From Luteolibacter sp. SL250 (GTDB lineage Bacteria > Verrucomicrobiota > Verrucomicrobiia > Verrucomicrobiales > Akkermansiaceae), in the NCBI RefSeq assembly GCF_026625605.1, contig NZ_CP113054.1, positions 124,001 through 188,000 on the forward strand: 64,000 nt of DNA, written 5' to 3'. Under the pieces are notes generated by a model that saw only the letters and a program-made list of their open reading frames with translations, searched no databases and was not told where the DNA came from. How positions within the stretch are numbered: position 1 is the stretch's first letter; each line of letters begins with the position of its first letter. Below are positions 25,289-35,212 of this stretch, one piece after another. The position numbers and the translations under genes were made by a program.

Positions 25289-27010
25289 ATGAGCCAGCTT
25301 TTGATCGAACCCGCCCGCCGCACCGGTTGCGACGACCTGCCCGCCCTCGCGGAGGTGCTGAAGGAAGCCGTTCAGCGCCAGCGTTCCCCGATTGACGATG
25401 TGCTGGATGCGGGACTGGTGGATGAGGAAAAATACCTGGGGGAACTGGCGCGGGAGCTGGGGATCGAGTGGTTGGACAGCATCCCCACCGCGGAGGTGAC
25501 GCTGCCGCTGCGGGAGGCGTGCGGCCCGAGGATCGCCCTGCGGCACCGGCTGCTGCCCGTGGAGATCACGGGGGAGGGCCTCCACCGGCGGTTGAAACTG
25601 GCGACTTTCGATCCTTTCAACCTCGTCGCCCGGCAGGCGGTGGCGCAGGAGCTGGACCTGCCCATCGACTGGTGCATGGCGTCCCGGCGGCGGCTGCACG
25701 AGGCGCTGCGCCGCCTCTATGGGGTGGGTGCGGACACGTTCGAGCAGATCCTGGAGGGCCGGGACTTCGACTACGACAACATCACCGACAACGAGGACGA
25801 GGCGAACGTCATCGACAATGACGACGACGAGGAGGCCAGCGTGGTCAAGTTCGTCAACCAGATCATCCGGGAGGCGCTGGACCAGCGCGCGACGGACATC
25901 CACGTGGAGCCGCTGGCCAACAACCTGCGCATCCGCTACCGCATCGACGGACGGCTGATCGAGGTGACGGTGCCGGAGAACATCAAGGCGCTGCAGAGTT
26001 CCGTGATCGCCCGTCTGAAGATCATGTCGCGGCTGGACATCGCGGAGCGGCGCATCCCTCAGGACGGCCGGATCAACCTCCAGTTCGAGGGGCAGACCAT
26101 CGACGTCCGGGTGGCGACGGTGCCGACGGTGGAGGGGGAGAGCGTTTCCCTGCGTCTGCTCAACCAGCAGAAGTTCAACCTGGAGAAGCTGGGCATGGAG
26201 CCGTTCGTGCGGCGCAAGATCGAGCAACTGCTGCACCTGCCCAACGGCATCATCCTCATCACCGGTCCCACGGGTTCCGGTAAATCGACCTCCCTTTACT
26301 CCTTCCTCAGCGAGGTGAACCACCCGGAGCGGCGGATCGTCACGGTGGAGGACCCGGTGGAAAACAAGCTCACCGGGGTGATGCAGATCGCCGTGAAGTC
26401 GGAGATCGGCCTGACCTTCGCCACCGCGCTGCGGTCCATCCTGCGGGCGGACCCGAACATCGTCATGATCGGGGAGATCCGGGACCTGGAGACGGCGGAG
26501 ATCGCCATCCGGGCGTCCCTCACCGGTCACCTGGTTTTCTCCACCCTGCACACGAACGACGCGCTCGGCGGCATTTCCCGTCTGGTGGACATGGGCGTGG
26601 AGCCGTTCCTCGTTTCCGCCGCTGTCCGTGCCTTCCTCGCCCAGCGTCTGGTCCGCCGCCTGTGCCCGAACTGCAAGCTGCCGCGCGAGGTGTCCGACGA
26701 GGACCGCCAGGAGCTGGGCATCCCGTTGGGTCTCCACGGCCAGGCCTACAGCGCCCGCCCGGGCGGCTGCGACCGCTGCCGCGCCACCGGCTTCGCGGGA
26801 CGGCTGGCCATTTACGAAGTCATCCTCCTCACCCAGCAGATGCAGGAGCTGGTCGCCCACAGCGCGCCGTCGAATGACCTGCGCGCCCAAGCCGTGCGTG
26901 ACGGCTACATCCCCATGCGCAGCTACGGCTGGCACAAGGTGATGCAGGGGGACACCACCATCGAGGAGGTCATCTCCGTCACTTCCTCCGACCTCGGCGG
27001 AGCGGAGTAA
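25289..27010 (+). CDS. Type II secretion/type IV pilus assembly ATPase (GspE/PilB family)
   Basis: 573 aa. N-terminal MshEN-like region (DDVLDAGLVDEEKYLGELA), then the secretion ATPase core: Walker A GPTGSGKST with Lys332, Asp box GEIRDLETAEIA, Walker B region SILRADPNIVMIGEIRD, His box GHLVFSTLHTNDA. The C-terminal zinc motif CPNC...CDRC is intact. An acidic insert (NEDEANVIDNDDDEEAS) precedes the core, as in PulE-like proteins. It would power pseudopilus or pilus assembly with the GspF gene that follows. Other T2S/T4P genes are not adjacent. Confidence 0.92.
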   Translation: MSQLLIEPARRTGCDDLPALAEVLKEAVQRQRSPIDDVLDAGLVDEEKYLGELARELGIEWLDSIPTAEVTLPLREACGPRIALRHRLLPVEITGEGLHRRLKLATFDPFNLVARQAVAQELDLPIDWCMASRRRLHEALRRLYGVGADTFEQILEGRDFDYDNITDNEDEANVIDNDDDEEASVVKFVNQIIREALDQRATDIHVEPLANNLRIRYRIDGRLIEVTVPENIKALQSSVIARLKIMSRLDIAERRIPQDGRINLQFEGQTIDVRVATVPTVEGESVSLRLLNQQKFNLEKLGMEPFVRRKIEQLLHLPNGIILITGPTGSGKSTSLYSFLSEVNHPERRIVTVEDPVENKLTGVMQIAVKSEIGLTFATALRSILRADPNIVMIGEIRDLETAEIAIRASLTGHLVFSTLHTNDALGGISRLVDMGVEPFLVSAAVRAFLAQRLVRRLCPNCKLPREVSDEDRQELGIPLGLHGQAYSARPGGCDRCRATGFAGRLAIYEVILLTQQMQELVAHSAPSNDLRAQAVRDGYIPMRSYGWHKVMQGDTTIEEVISVTSSDLGGAE

Positions 27011-27023
27011 GTTATCTCTTCAT

Positions 27024-27365
27024 ATGAAAATGAGACCCTCTATCCAGTCTGCGGCGTCGGCCATCGTCGCGTTGGTATCCGTGGGTTGCAACTCCAGGAA
27101 CAACGTCTCCCGGGAGATCGCAAAGTGGGAGCAAAAGGGATGGAAGTATGAAGAGACCGTTGGAACAGATCGGACCGATGCCGTTTATGTGGCGCACCTG
27201 ACGAGTGCGACAGCGGACAGTGCCAAAGCCTTTTCAATCACCAATGATGGCAATCGGGCTTCAAAGATTTATCGCCAAGATTCGATGCAGTATCTGATCG
27301 TCACCATGGCTCACGAAGCTCACGGAAACTTTTCGTTGGTTTTCTCGAAGCCCAAGACTCCTTGA
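27024..27365 (+). CDS. Small putative lipoprotein inserted between gspE and gspF
   Basis: 113 aa. MKMRPSIQSAASAIVALVSVGC is a lipoprotein signal with lipobox VSVGC. The mature part (REIAKWEQKGWKYEETVGTD, SKIYRQDSMQYLIVTMAHEA) is mixed alpha/beta and charged. Its base and codon use differ from its neighbours: many A/T-ending codons (AAA, GAA, TAT, TTT) in an otherwise G/C-ending region. This suggests a recent arrival. The family is not recognised. Confidence 0.65.
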   Translation: MKMRPSIQSAASAIVALVSVGCNSRNNVSREIAKWEQKGWKYEETVGTDRTDAVYVAHLTSATADSAKAFSITNDGNRASKIYRQDSMQYLIVTMAHEAHGNFSLVFSKPKTP

Positions 27366-27410
27366 ACCCGAACCGCCGATAACCCTTAACGAATAGCCCC
27401 CAACCGGCAC

Positions 27411-28706
27411 ATGCCCGTCTTCTCCTACAAAGCCCTTGCCGCCAACGGATCCGTCACCACCGGCGAGATCGATGCGACCGACCGTCCGGAGGCGCTGCGC
27501 CTGCTGGACAAGAAGGGCCTGCAACCGGTGAACCTGCGGGAGTCCGCCGCCGCCGCTCCCGCCGCCGCCAAGGCGAAAGGAAAGAAAGCGAAGGAGGAGG
27601 CACCCGCCCTGCGCCAGCCCGCCGCGAAGGCGGCCGAGGAGGAAAAGATCCCCGACGGCCCGGTGAAGCTGAAGCGCCAGGAGGTCATCCTCTTCACCGA
27701 GGAACTGTCCGACATGCTGGGCGCGGGCCTGCAACTGGAACCCGCCCTGAAGTCGATGGAAGGACGCCAGGAGCTGGGCAACCTGAAGGCTGTTTCCTTC
27801 AAGATCCGCCAGATCGTCCGGGACGGTGTGAACTTCTCCGTGGCGCTGAAGAAGGCCAGCCCTTCCTTCGGCCCGCTCTACTGCTCTCTCGCCGCCGCAG
27901 GGGAGGCATCCGGCGCGCTGGATGACATCCTGAAGCGGCAGGCCCATTATCTGAAGACGCTGGCGGAACTCCAGGCGCGGCTCATCCTGGCGATGATCTA
28001 CCCCGCCTTCCTCGTCCTCGCCGGCATCGGCGTGTCCATCGTCTTCGTCACCATCCTCATCCCGCAGCTCACGGAGCTGATCGAGAGCACCCCGGGCGGA
28101 AAGATCCCCATCGGCGCGGTCATCCTCATCGGCGCCGCGGATTTCCTCAAAAAGTGGTGGCTGGTCATGATCATCGCCATGATCGCCCTGGGCATTTTCT
28201 TCAAGGCGTGGAAGGACAACGAGGCGAACAAGCCGGCGTGGGACCGCATCAAGCTGCAACTGCCGCTCGTCGGGCCGGTCATTTCCAGCCGCTTCTACGT
28301 CCAGTTCCTGGAAACCATGGCCAACCTTGTCGGCAACGGCCTGCCCCTCCACCGGGCGCTGGAGCTGTCCCGGGACGCCACCCAGAACCGCTCCCTGCGC
28401 GGCTACCTGAACACCGTCATCGACCAGGTGGGCGACGGACGTTCCTTTTCCAAGTCGATGATCCGCTCCGGCGCGTTCCCGCCGCTGCTCATCGACATGA
28501 TCGCCGTCGGCGAGCAGACCGGAAAGATCGACCTCTCCCTGCGCCGCGCCGCGGAACGCTACGACAAGGAGTTGGACAAGGACCTGCAGCGCATCATGGC
28601 GCTCATCATGCCCACCGTCCTCATCATCATGGCCGGCCTCATCGGCACCATGGCCTACCTGATGATCAACGCCATCTTCTCCACCATCTCCGGCATGTCG
28701 AAGTGA
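27411..28706 (+). CDS. Type II secretion/type IV pilus inner-membrane platform protein (GspF/PilC family)
   Basis: 431 aa. Starts PVFSYKALAANGSVTTGEID, the usual GspF N-terminus, followed by an Ala/Lys linker. Two T2SSF domains are seen: LFTEELSDMLGAGLQLEPAL (about residue 90) and FYVQFLETMANLVGNGLPLH (about 297). Membrane helices: LILAMIYPAFLVLAGIGVSI, WWLVMIIAMIALGIFF, and IMALIMPTVLIIMAGLIGTM near the end. It recruits the GspE ATPase. Normal length. Confidence 0.92.
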   Translation: MPVFSYKALAANGSVTTGEIDATDRPEALRLLDKKGLQPVNLRESAAAAPAAAKAKGKKAKEEAPALRQPAAKAAEEEKIPDGPVKLKRQEVILFTEELSDMLGAGLQLEPALKSMEGRQELGNLKAVSFKIRQIVRDGVNFSVALKKASPSFGPLYCSLAAAGEASGALDDILKRQAHYLKTLAELQARLILAMIYPAFLVLAGIGVSIVFVTILIPQLTELIESTPGGKIPIGAVILIGAADFLKKWWLVMIIAMIALGIFFKAWKDNEANKPAWDRIKLQLPLVGPVISSRFYVQFLETMANLVGNGLPLHRALELSRDATQNRSLRGYLNTVIDQVGDGRSFSKSMIRSGAFPPLLIDMIAVGEQTGKIDLSLRRAAERYDKELDKDLQRIMALIMPTVLIIMAGLIGTMAYLMINAIFSTISGMSK

Positions 28707-28799
28707 CGGGAGGGGCGCAGGCCAGCGTATCGATGGAGCCCCCGCCGCAGAATCGGCCATCCTTGGCATGTGCCATGCTCATGGTTGTCAGTCCGTTCC

Positions 28800-29426
28800 A
28801 TGAACCCGCTGAAATTTTCCCCATCCCGGAGCTTCGCCGCCGCCAGTGCGGGCGTGCTCGGGCTTCTCCCGGCCATCGCCTCCGCCCACCCCGGCCACTA
28901 CCACCCGCCGGGGGAAGAGGATGAGTTCGACGCCTTCACCGCAGGGCTGCTGCACCCCGCGACGGGCATGGACCACCTGCTGCTGGCAGTGGCCGCCGGG
29001 TGGCTGATCTTTTCCTTTCCCAAGGCGAAAGCCGCGCTACCCTCCGCCTTCCTGGCCGCGCTGGCCATCGGCGCATGGACCGGACGCGGCCTGCAGGGCG
29101 GTGCGTTCCTGGAGATCGCCCTTTCCTGCACGCTGCTGGCCGCCGGTGCCGCCGTCCTCATCGGCAGATACCTGAAAGCCGCGCCGCTAGCCGTCGCCCT
29201 GTGCCTGGCAGGTGCCGTCCATGGCTTCGCCCATGGCGCGGAGGCCGCCGCGGGCGCACCCTTCCTGCCGTATGCCACCGGCTTCATCCTCGGCACGGGC
29301 ATGCTGGTCGCCGTGGGTGTCCTGCTGCACGCCGCTACCTCCCGCCTCCGCCAGCCGCTGGTGCCGCGCATCGCCGGGGCCGCCCTGCTCGCCGCGGGCA
29401 CCGCATCCCTCATCCACGCGATCTGA
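28800..29426 (+). CDS. HupE/UreJ-family membrane protein
   Basis: 208 aa from [12 protein letters not shown]. Signal peptide ending around IASAHPGH, then [20 protein letters not shown], the HupE/UreJ signature (HP...GxDHLL), and about six helices including [14 protein letters not shown]. The family is thought to move Ni2+ (or Co2+) across the membrane. Its stop TGA shares a base with the ureA ATG, so it is part of the urease operon and probably supplies nickel. Confidence 0.88.
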   Translation: MNPLKFSPSRSFAAASAGVLGLLPAIASAHPGHYHPPGEEDEFDAFTAGLLHPATGMDHLLLAVAAGWLIFSFPKAKAALPSAFLAALAIGAWTGRGLQGGAFLEIALSCTLLAAGAAVLIGRYLKAAPLAVALCLAGAVHGFAHGAEAAAGAPFLPYATGFILGTGMLVAVGVLLHAATSRLRQPLVPRIAGAALLAAGTASLIHAI

Positions 29427-29728
29427 TGCACCTCTCACCGCGCGAACAGGAGAAACTGCTGGTCGTCGTCGCCGCGGATCTCGCCCGGCGCAGGCGCGAC
29501 CGCGGGGTGAAGCTGAACTACCCGGAGGTCATCGCCCTCATCACCGCGGAGATCTTCGAAGGCGCCCGCGACGGGAAGTCCGTGGCCGAACTCATGAGCT
29601 ACGGCACCACCCTGGTGAAGCGCGACGAGGTCATGGAAGGCATCCCGGAAATGATCCACGACATCCAGGTGGAGGCCACCTTCCCGGATGGCACCAAGCT
29701 CGTCACCGTCCACAACCCCGTACGATGA
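29426..29728 (+). CDS. ureA: Urease gamma subunit
   Basis: 100 aa, standard length. [20 protein letters not shown], then [20 protein letters not shown], then [14 protein letters not shown]. Together with UreB and UreC it forms the nickel enzyme that hydrolyses urea to ammonia and carbamate. Starts inside the hupE stop (TGATG) and overlaps ureB by ATGA. Confidence 0.97.
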   Translation: MHLSPREQEKLLVVVAADLARRRRDRGVKLNYPEVIALITAEIFEGARDGKSVAELMSYGTTLVKRDEVMEGIPEMIHDIQVEATFPDGTKLVTVHNPVR

Positions 29729-30042
29729 TCCCCGGAGAAATCATCACCCCGGCAGGCGCTCCCGACTTGGATCTCAATCCCGGCCTGGCCACGAAGACCC
29801 TCGCCGTCGCCAACACCGGCGACCGCCCCGTGCAGGTGGGCAGTCATTTCCATTTCATGGAGGTGAATGACCAGCTCGCCTTTGACCGCGACGCCGCACG
29901 CGGTTTCCGACTCAACATCCCCGCCGGCACCGCCGTCCGCTTCGAGCCGGGCGACACGCGGGAGGTGCCGCTCGTCGCCTTCGCCGGGCAGAGGATCGTC
30001 CACGGCCTCAACAACCTCGTCAACGGACCGCTCGATCCATGA
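29725..30042 (+). CDS. ureB: Urease beta subunit
   Basis: 105 aa. [47 protein letters not shown] and [10 protein letters not shown] are all hallmark segments. Overlaps ureA and ureC by ATGA at each end, so synthesis is coupled. Confidence 0.97.
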   Translation: MIPGEIITPAGAPDLDLNPGLATKTLAVANTGDRPVQVGSHFHFMEVNDQLAFDRDAARGFRLNIPAGTAVRFEPGDTREVPLVAFAGQRIVHGLNNLVNGPLDP

Positions 30043-31760
30043 AACAGACACGCAGGAACTACGCCGGCATGTTCGGCCCGACGGTGGGCGACCAGGTGCG
30101 GCTGGGCGACACGGAGATCTTCATCGAGGTCGAGCGCGACCTCATCGCGGAGAACGGCGGCTACGGCAACGAGGTGAAATTCGGCGGCGGAAAGGTCATC
30201 CGGGATGGCATGGCCCAGCACCCGCTGGCCACGGATGAAGAGGTGCTCGATCTGGTCATCACCAACGCGCTCATCCTCGACGCCGCGCACGGCGTCATCA
30301 AGGCGGACATCGGCATCAAGCGTGGCCGCATCGCCGGCATCGGCCATGCGGGGAATCCGCTGCTGCAGGACGGCATCACCATGGTCATCGGCGCGGGCAC
30401 GGATGTCATCGCCGGGGAAGGCTGCATCATCACCGCGGGCGGCATCGACACGCACATCCACTTCATCTGTCCGCAGCAGATCGAGCACGCCATCGCCAGC
30501 GGCGTCACCACCCTCATCGGCGGCGGCACCGGACCGTCCCACGGCACGTATGCCACCACCTGCTCACCCGGCATCTGGAACATCCACCGCATGCTGGAGT
30601 CCGCGGACGCCTTTCCCGTCAACATCGGCTTTCTCGGCAAGGGCAACTGCTCCTCCATGGACCCGCTGCGAGAGCAGGTGAAGGCCGGCGCCATCGGCCT
30701 GAAACTCCATGAGGACTGGGGCACCACCGCCGCCGCCATCGACACCTGCCTTTCCGTCGCGGATGAACTGGACGTCCAGGTGGCCATCCACACGGACACG
30801 CTCAACGAGGCCGGGTTCCTTGAAACCACGCTCGCCGCCTTCGCCGGACGCACCATCCACACCTACCACTCGGAGGGTGCCGGTGGCGGCCACGCACCGG
30901 ACATCATCCGCGTCTGCGGGGAGTCCAACGTCCTGCCCTCCTCCACCAACCCGACGCGTCCGTTCACCGTCAACACCATCGACGAGCACCTGGACATGCT
31001 GATGGTCTGCCACCACCTGGACTCCCGCATCCCGGAGGACGTCGCCTTCGCCGAAAGCCGCATCCGCCCGGAGACCATCGCCGCGGAGGATCTGCTGCAC
31101 GACCTGGGGGCCATCTCCATGATGTCTTCCGACAGCCAGGCCATGGGCCGCATCGGCGAGGTCATCACCCGCACCTGGCAGACCGCGCACAAGATGAAGG
31201 TCCAGTTCGGCCCGCTGGAAAGCGCGGACCACCCCGCCGCCGACAACTTCCGCGCGCTGCGCTACGTTTCCAAATACACCATCTGCCCCGCGCTCACCCA
31301 CGGCATCGCCCATGAGGTCGGCAGCATCGAGGTGGGCAAGCTCGCGGACCTCGTCGTCTGGAAGCCCGCGTTCTTCGGCGCGAAGCCGGAGACCATCCTG
31401 AAAGGCGGCCTCATCGCGTGGGCCAACATGGGCGACCCGAACGCCTCCATCCCCACCCCGCAGCCGATGATGTACCGCCCGCAGTTCGGCGCGTTCGGAA
31501 AGGCCATCCACTCCACCTCCGTCACCTTCGTCAGCCAGTGCTCGCTGGAGGACGGCGGACTCGACCACCTGGGGCTGAAGAAGCGTCTGGTCGCCGTGAA
31601 GGGCTGCCGCACCGTCACCAAGGCGGACCTTCCGTTCAACAACGCCCAGCCCGACATCACCGTCGATCCGGAGACCTATACCGTCACCGCCGACGGGAAG
31701 GCACTCCGCTGCGAACCGATGTCCGAACTGCCTCTGGCCCAGCGGTACTTTCTTTTCTGA
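30039..31760 (+). CDS. ureC: Urease alpha (catalytic) subunit
   Basis: 573 aa, normal. The nickel ligands and active site are seen: [10 protein letters not shown] (first His pair), [12 protein letters not shown] with Lys222 as the lysine carbamylated to bridge the two Ni ions, [25 protein letters not shown], and [20 protein letters not shown] with the flap His. Start ATG overlaps ureB stop. No break or odd residue was noticed, so the enzyme should be active. Confidence 0.97.
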   Translation: MKQTRRNYAGMFGPTVGDQVRLGDTEIFIEVERDLIAENGGYGNEVKFGGGKVIRDGMAQHPLATDEEVLDLVITNALILDAAHGVIKADIGIKRGRIAGIGHAGNPLLQDGITMVIGAGTDVIAGEGCIITAGGIDTHIHFICPQQIEHAIASGVTTLIGGGTGPSHGTYATTCSPGIWNIHRMLESADAFPVNIGFLGKGNCSSMDPLREQVKAGAIGLKLHEDWGTTAAAIDTCLSVADELDVQVAIHTDTLNEAGFLETTLAAFAGRTIHTYHSEGAGGGHAPDIIRVCGESNVLPSSTNPTRPFTVNTIDEHLDMLMVCHHLDSRIPEDVAFAESRIRPETIAAEDLLHDLGAISMMSSDSQAMGRIGEVITRTWQTAHKMKVQFGPLESADHPAADNFRALRYVSKYTICPALTHGIAHEVGSIEVGKLADLVVWKPAFFGAKPETILKGGLIAWANMGDPNASIPTPQPMMYRPQFGAFGKAIHSTSVTFVSQCSLEDGGLDHLGLKKRLVAVKGCRTVTKADLPFNNAQPDITVDPETYTVTADGKALRCEPMSELPLAQRYFLF

Positions 31761-31771
31761 CAAACCTACCC

Positions 31772-32203
31772 GTGCATCTCATCCACCGCCCGCTCACGGA
31801 GGCCTCTTCGCTTCCGCCCGCAGACCAGATCACGCTTTCCGCGGAACGCCGCCAGTTCCTCAAGCGCCGCTGGCGCGGTGAGGCGGAAGACGGCACCGAG
31901 TTCGGCTTCGACCTGGAGTCGCGCCTGACCGACGGCTGCGTCATCCACCATGCGGATGGGAAGGACTACATCGTCCGCCAGCTCCCGGAGGTGGTGTATG
32001 AAATCCCCATCACCTCCCCGGAGCAGGCCGCGCTCGTTGGCTGGAAGTCCGGCAACCTCCACATGCCCGCGCAGATCCTGCCCGACTGCATCCGCATCCT
32101 CCATGACGAGGCGATGAAGCAACTGCTCGAACGCGAAGGCTGGCCCTTCACCGAGCCGGAGGTCGTCTTCACCCCCATGAAAGCCATGGCCCATGCACCC
32201 TGA
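31772..32203 (+). CDS. ureE: Urease accessory protein UreE (nickel chaperone)
   Basis: 143 aa with a GTG start 11 bases after ureC. VHLIHRPLTE, AERRQFLKRRWRGEAEDGTE, EVVYEIPITSPEQAALVGW and LHDEAMKQLLEREGW are family features. UreE brings Ni2+ to the UreDFG complex. The C-terminus ends PMKAMAHAP: the poly-His tail found in some UreE proteins is absent. It overlaps ureF by 11 bases. Confidence 0.92.
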   Translation: MHLIHRPLTEASSLPPADQITLSAERRQFLKRRWRGEAEDGTEFGFDLESRLTDGCVIHHADGKDYIVRQLPEVVYEIPITSPEQAALVGWKSGNLHMPAQILPDCIRILHDEAMKQLLEREGWPFTEPEVVFTPMKAMAHAP

Positions 32204-32823
32204 CCCATGGCTGTGGCTGCTGCAGGCGAATGACACCGCCTATCCCTCCGGCTCCTACGCCCACTCCTTCGGGTTGGAGGAACTGGTGGAGTGCGGCGTC
32301 GTGAAGACCGGGGCCGACCTGGAGACATTCCTCGAAAACCAGGTGCTGCCGAACCTCCTCACCTTCGAGATTCCGCACTTCGTCACCGCCCACGCCGCCG
32401 CTGTCTCCGGGGATGTCCCCGCGCTGCTCGCGCTCGACACCGAACTCGACGCCTGGCGCATCCCCCACGAGCTGCGGGACGCCTCCCGCCGCATCGGCTC
32501 CCAGCGGCTCGATCTTCTCCACCAGCTCGATCCCACGCCGCTCATCGCGGAAATCCGCGCCGCCAGCCCGCGTTGCCACCACCTCGTCGTCACCGCGCTG
32601 GAGCTGTCCTCGCTGCCGGTGGAGCAGGCCGCGCGCGCATTCGGCTTCCAGACCGTCGCCAGCCTCACCGCCGCGTCCATGAAGCTCATGCGCATCGGCC
32701 AGACCGCGGTGCAGAAGATCTCCCGCAACACCCTCGCGAAGCTGGGGGAAAAGATCGACCACTCCCTCACCCAACCCGCCGACGGTTGGTTCAACCCGCT
32801 CCTCGAAATCTCCTCACTCCGCC

Positions 32824-33468
<645 letters not shown>

Positions 33469-33469
33469 C

Positions 33470-33493
33470 GGAGCGCGGACTTCAGTCCGCATC
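33470..33493 (+). repeat. REP palindrome flanking the RAYT gene, left
   Basis: GGAG tetranucleotide at 33470-33473 then core GCGGACTTCAGTCCGC at 33475-33490, then ATC. It begins one base after the ureG stop codon. Confidence 0.85.
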
Positions 33494-33538
33494 TTCCTCT
33501 TCCATCACCGGCGACACACCGATAGCTTCCAACAAGCC

Positions 33539-34189
33539 ATGTCCCACAAAGGCATCCATGACCGGGGTTATTTGCCCCACTGGGATTTCGATGGATCTTT
33601 GCAAGCCATCACCTTCCGCTTGGGTGACGCACTGCCAGACAGCGTGGTCATCTCCTGGAAAGCCGAACTCGCCTCGCTGCTGGAACACCCGGACCGATCC
33701 ATCGTCGAGCAGGCCGCCAAAGAACTCCGCAAACGCATCGCCCGCTACGAAGATTCAGGCCATGGCTCCTGCATCCTTCGCAATCACGGACACATCCTTC
33801 AGGAAATCCTCATCTCCGGGCATACCGAAAGCTACAAATTGATCGAATGGTGCATCATGCCGAACCACGTGCATGTGTTGGTCAAACTGCTCCCATCCCA
33901 TTCACTTGGTTCCACCCTGCAACGATGGAAAGGAGCCTCGTCGGCCCGGATCAACAAGGCGGTCGGCAGGTCAGGAACCCTTTGGTATCCCTACTACCAT
34001 GATCGCTTCATCCGCGACTTCGACCACTACTACAATTCCATCGCCTACATCCGTAACAACCCCGTGAAGGCAGGGCTTTGCCAACATCCATCCGAATGGC
34101 CTCTGGGCTCCGCCGGCATGGAATGGAGCGCGGACTTCAGTCCGCATCTTTCTCCGGCAACGGCCCCACCCACCAAAGATGCGGACTGA
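33539..34189 (+). CDS. REP-associated tyrosine transposase (RAYT, Y1_Tnp/TnpA_REP family)
   Basis: 216 aa. The HUH motif is read as MPNHVHVLVKL (His110, His112), with the Tyr helix region FDHYYNSIAYIRNNPVKAGL; Tyr170 is the likely nucleophile. GTLWYPYYHDRFIRD matches the family's usual (F)W...Y..R.I. segment. RAYTs are single-strand-handling relatives of IS200 transposases that act on REP palindromes; they are domesticated and usually do not form classical IS copies. This one is flanked by the very REP family found across the window, in the urease operon between ureG and ureD. GC is visibly lower than in the ure genes. About the last 20 residues are encoded by REP DNA. Confidence 0.9.
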   Translation: MSHKGIHDRGYLPHWDFDGSLQAITFRLGDALPDSVVISWKAELASLLEHPDRSIVEQAAKELRKRIARYEDSGHGSCILRNHGHILQEILISGHTESYKLIEWCIMPNHVHVLVKLLPSHSLGSTLQRWKGASSARINKAVGRSGTLWYPYYHDRFIRDFDHYYNSIAYIRNNPVKAGLCQHPSEWPLGSAGMEWSADFSPHLSPATAPPTKDAD

Positions 34190-34201
34190 AGTCCGCGCTC
34201 C
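34125..34201. repeat. Inverted REP pair flanking the RAYT gene, right
   Basis: Cores GCGGACTTCAGTCCGC at 34130-34145 and GCGGACTGAAGTCCGC at 34181-34196, with GGAGC and GCTCC outside. The TGA of the transposase (34187-34189) lies in the second core, and the ureD ATG starts 7 bases after the pair. Confidence 0.9.
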
Positions 34202-34207
34202 GTAAAG

Positions 34208-35041
34208 ATGCTCCCAGTCACCAACACCGCCCTCACCGGCCACCTCCAGCTCCGCTGCGAGGCGCGGGCGGACGGCGTCCCATACATCTCCCGCCAGAGC
34301 TTCCGCGCGCCCATCCACCTCAGCAAGTCCCACCTGGATGCGGGCTGCGTGGTGCAAACCATCGTCAATCCTACCGCTGGATTCTTCGACGGTGACCTGC
34401 TGGAGTGCGACGTCTCCGTCGGCGCGGGCGCGCGGCTGGTGCTGAGCACGCCGTCCTCCTCCCGCGTCTATCCCACCCGCACGGGAAAGGCTGCCCACAA
34501 CCTGCAGCGGTTCGAGGTGGAGAAAGACGGCTTCCTGGAGTGGATTCCGGAGCCGTTCATCCCCCACGCGGGCGCGAGCTATTTCCAGAAGACGGACATC
34601 CACCTCCATCCGGAGGCCTCACTGTTGCTGTTCGACTGGATCGCCCCTGGCCGGGTGGCGATGGGCGAGGTCTTTGCCTACCGCAACCTGCGGTGGGAAC
34701 TGGACCTGCATGTGGACGACTCCCTCATTTCCCGCGAGCGTTACGATCTCGATCCCTCCACCCACAGCCTGGAAGCACTGAAGGCGAAGTTCCCCGCCGC
34801 CCACTATCTCTCCGTCTATGCCGCCGGGGATTTCTCAAACTACTGGCCTGCGGCGGAACTCGACGCCCTCGGCGGGGATGACACCTATCTCGGCCACGGT
34901 CCGCTGCCGGGAAATCTCCACGTCATCCGCGCGCTCTGCCGTGACAGTCTTGCCGCGCGCCGCCTGCTGGAGAACCTGCGCGGCCTGCTCTACACCGCCT
35001 CCGGCCACGTCGCTCCGAAGCTCGGGCGGATCTTCCTCTGA
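34208..35041 (+). CDS. ureD: Urease accessory protein UreD/UreH
   Basis: 277 aa. GHLQLRCEARADGVPYISRQ, IVNPTAGFFDGDLLECDVSV, GARLVLSTPSSSRVYPT, LEWIPEPFIPHAGASYFQ and DWIAPGRVAMGE are classic UreD segments. UreD is the scaffold that binds apo-urease and UreFG. It is separated from the rest of the operon by the RAYT/REP unit (739 bases from ureG), so its expression may depend on read-through or a promoter in the insertion. An immediate ribosome binding site was not obvious (TAAAG before ATG). Confidence 0.93.
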   Translation: MLPVTNTALTGHLQLRCEARADGVPYISRQSFRAPIHLSKSHLDAGCVVQTIVNPTAGFFDGDLLECDVSVGAGARLVLSTPSSSRVYPTRTGKAAHNLQRFEVEKDGFLEWIPEPFIPHAGASYFQKTDIHLHPEASLLLFDWIAPGRVAMGEVFAYRNLRWELDLHVDDSLISRERYDLDPSTHSLEALKAKFPAAHYLSVYAAGDFSNYWPAAELDALGGDDTYLGHGPLPGNLHVIRALCRDSLAARRLLENLRGLLYTASGHVAPKLGRIFL

Positions 35042-35043
35042 AA

Positions 35044-35190
35044 GGTAGCGTCATGGCTGCGCCATGACGGTTAGGGAAATCCACCCTCCTCCCCACGACT
35101 CCGCATGGGAAAGGACGCCATCCATCACCAACCGGCACCGGAAGGCCTCACCCGTCCACCCAGCCGTAACGGCGCAGCCGTTCCGCTACC
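35044..35190. repeat. Inverted-repeat element, family 2, copy c
   Basis: 147 bases. GGTAGCGTCATGGCTGCGCC at the left and GGCGCAGCCGTTCCGCTACC at the right; inside CGCATGGGAAAGGACGCCATC and CACCCGTCCACCC. It begins two bases after the ureD stop and ends 22 bases before the convergent gene's stop. Confidence 0.85.
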
Positions 35191-35212
35191 AAAGGATGAC
35201 GCTACCGGATAA

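Noticed and set aside
28740-28799. CATGTGCCATGCTCATGG stretch as a NikR operator before hupE/ure
   Set aside because: It has some dyad character but does not match the GTATGA-N16-TCATAC NikR site.
30564-31763. 399-codon frame antisense to ureC
   Set aside because: Shadow of ureC; low-complexity V/D/G/A composition and no ribosome binding site.
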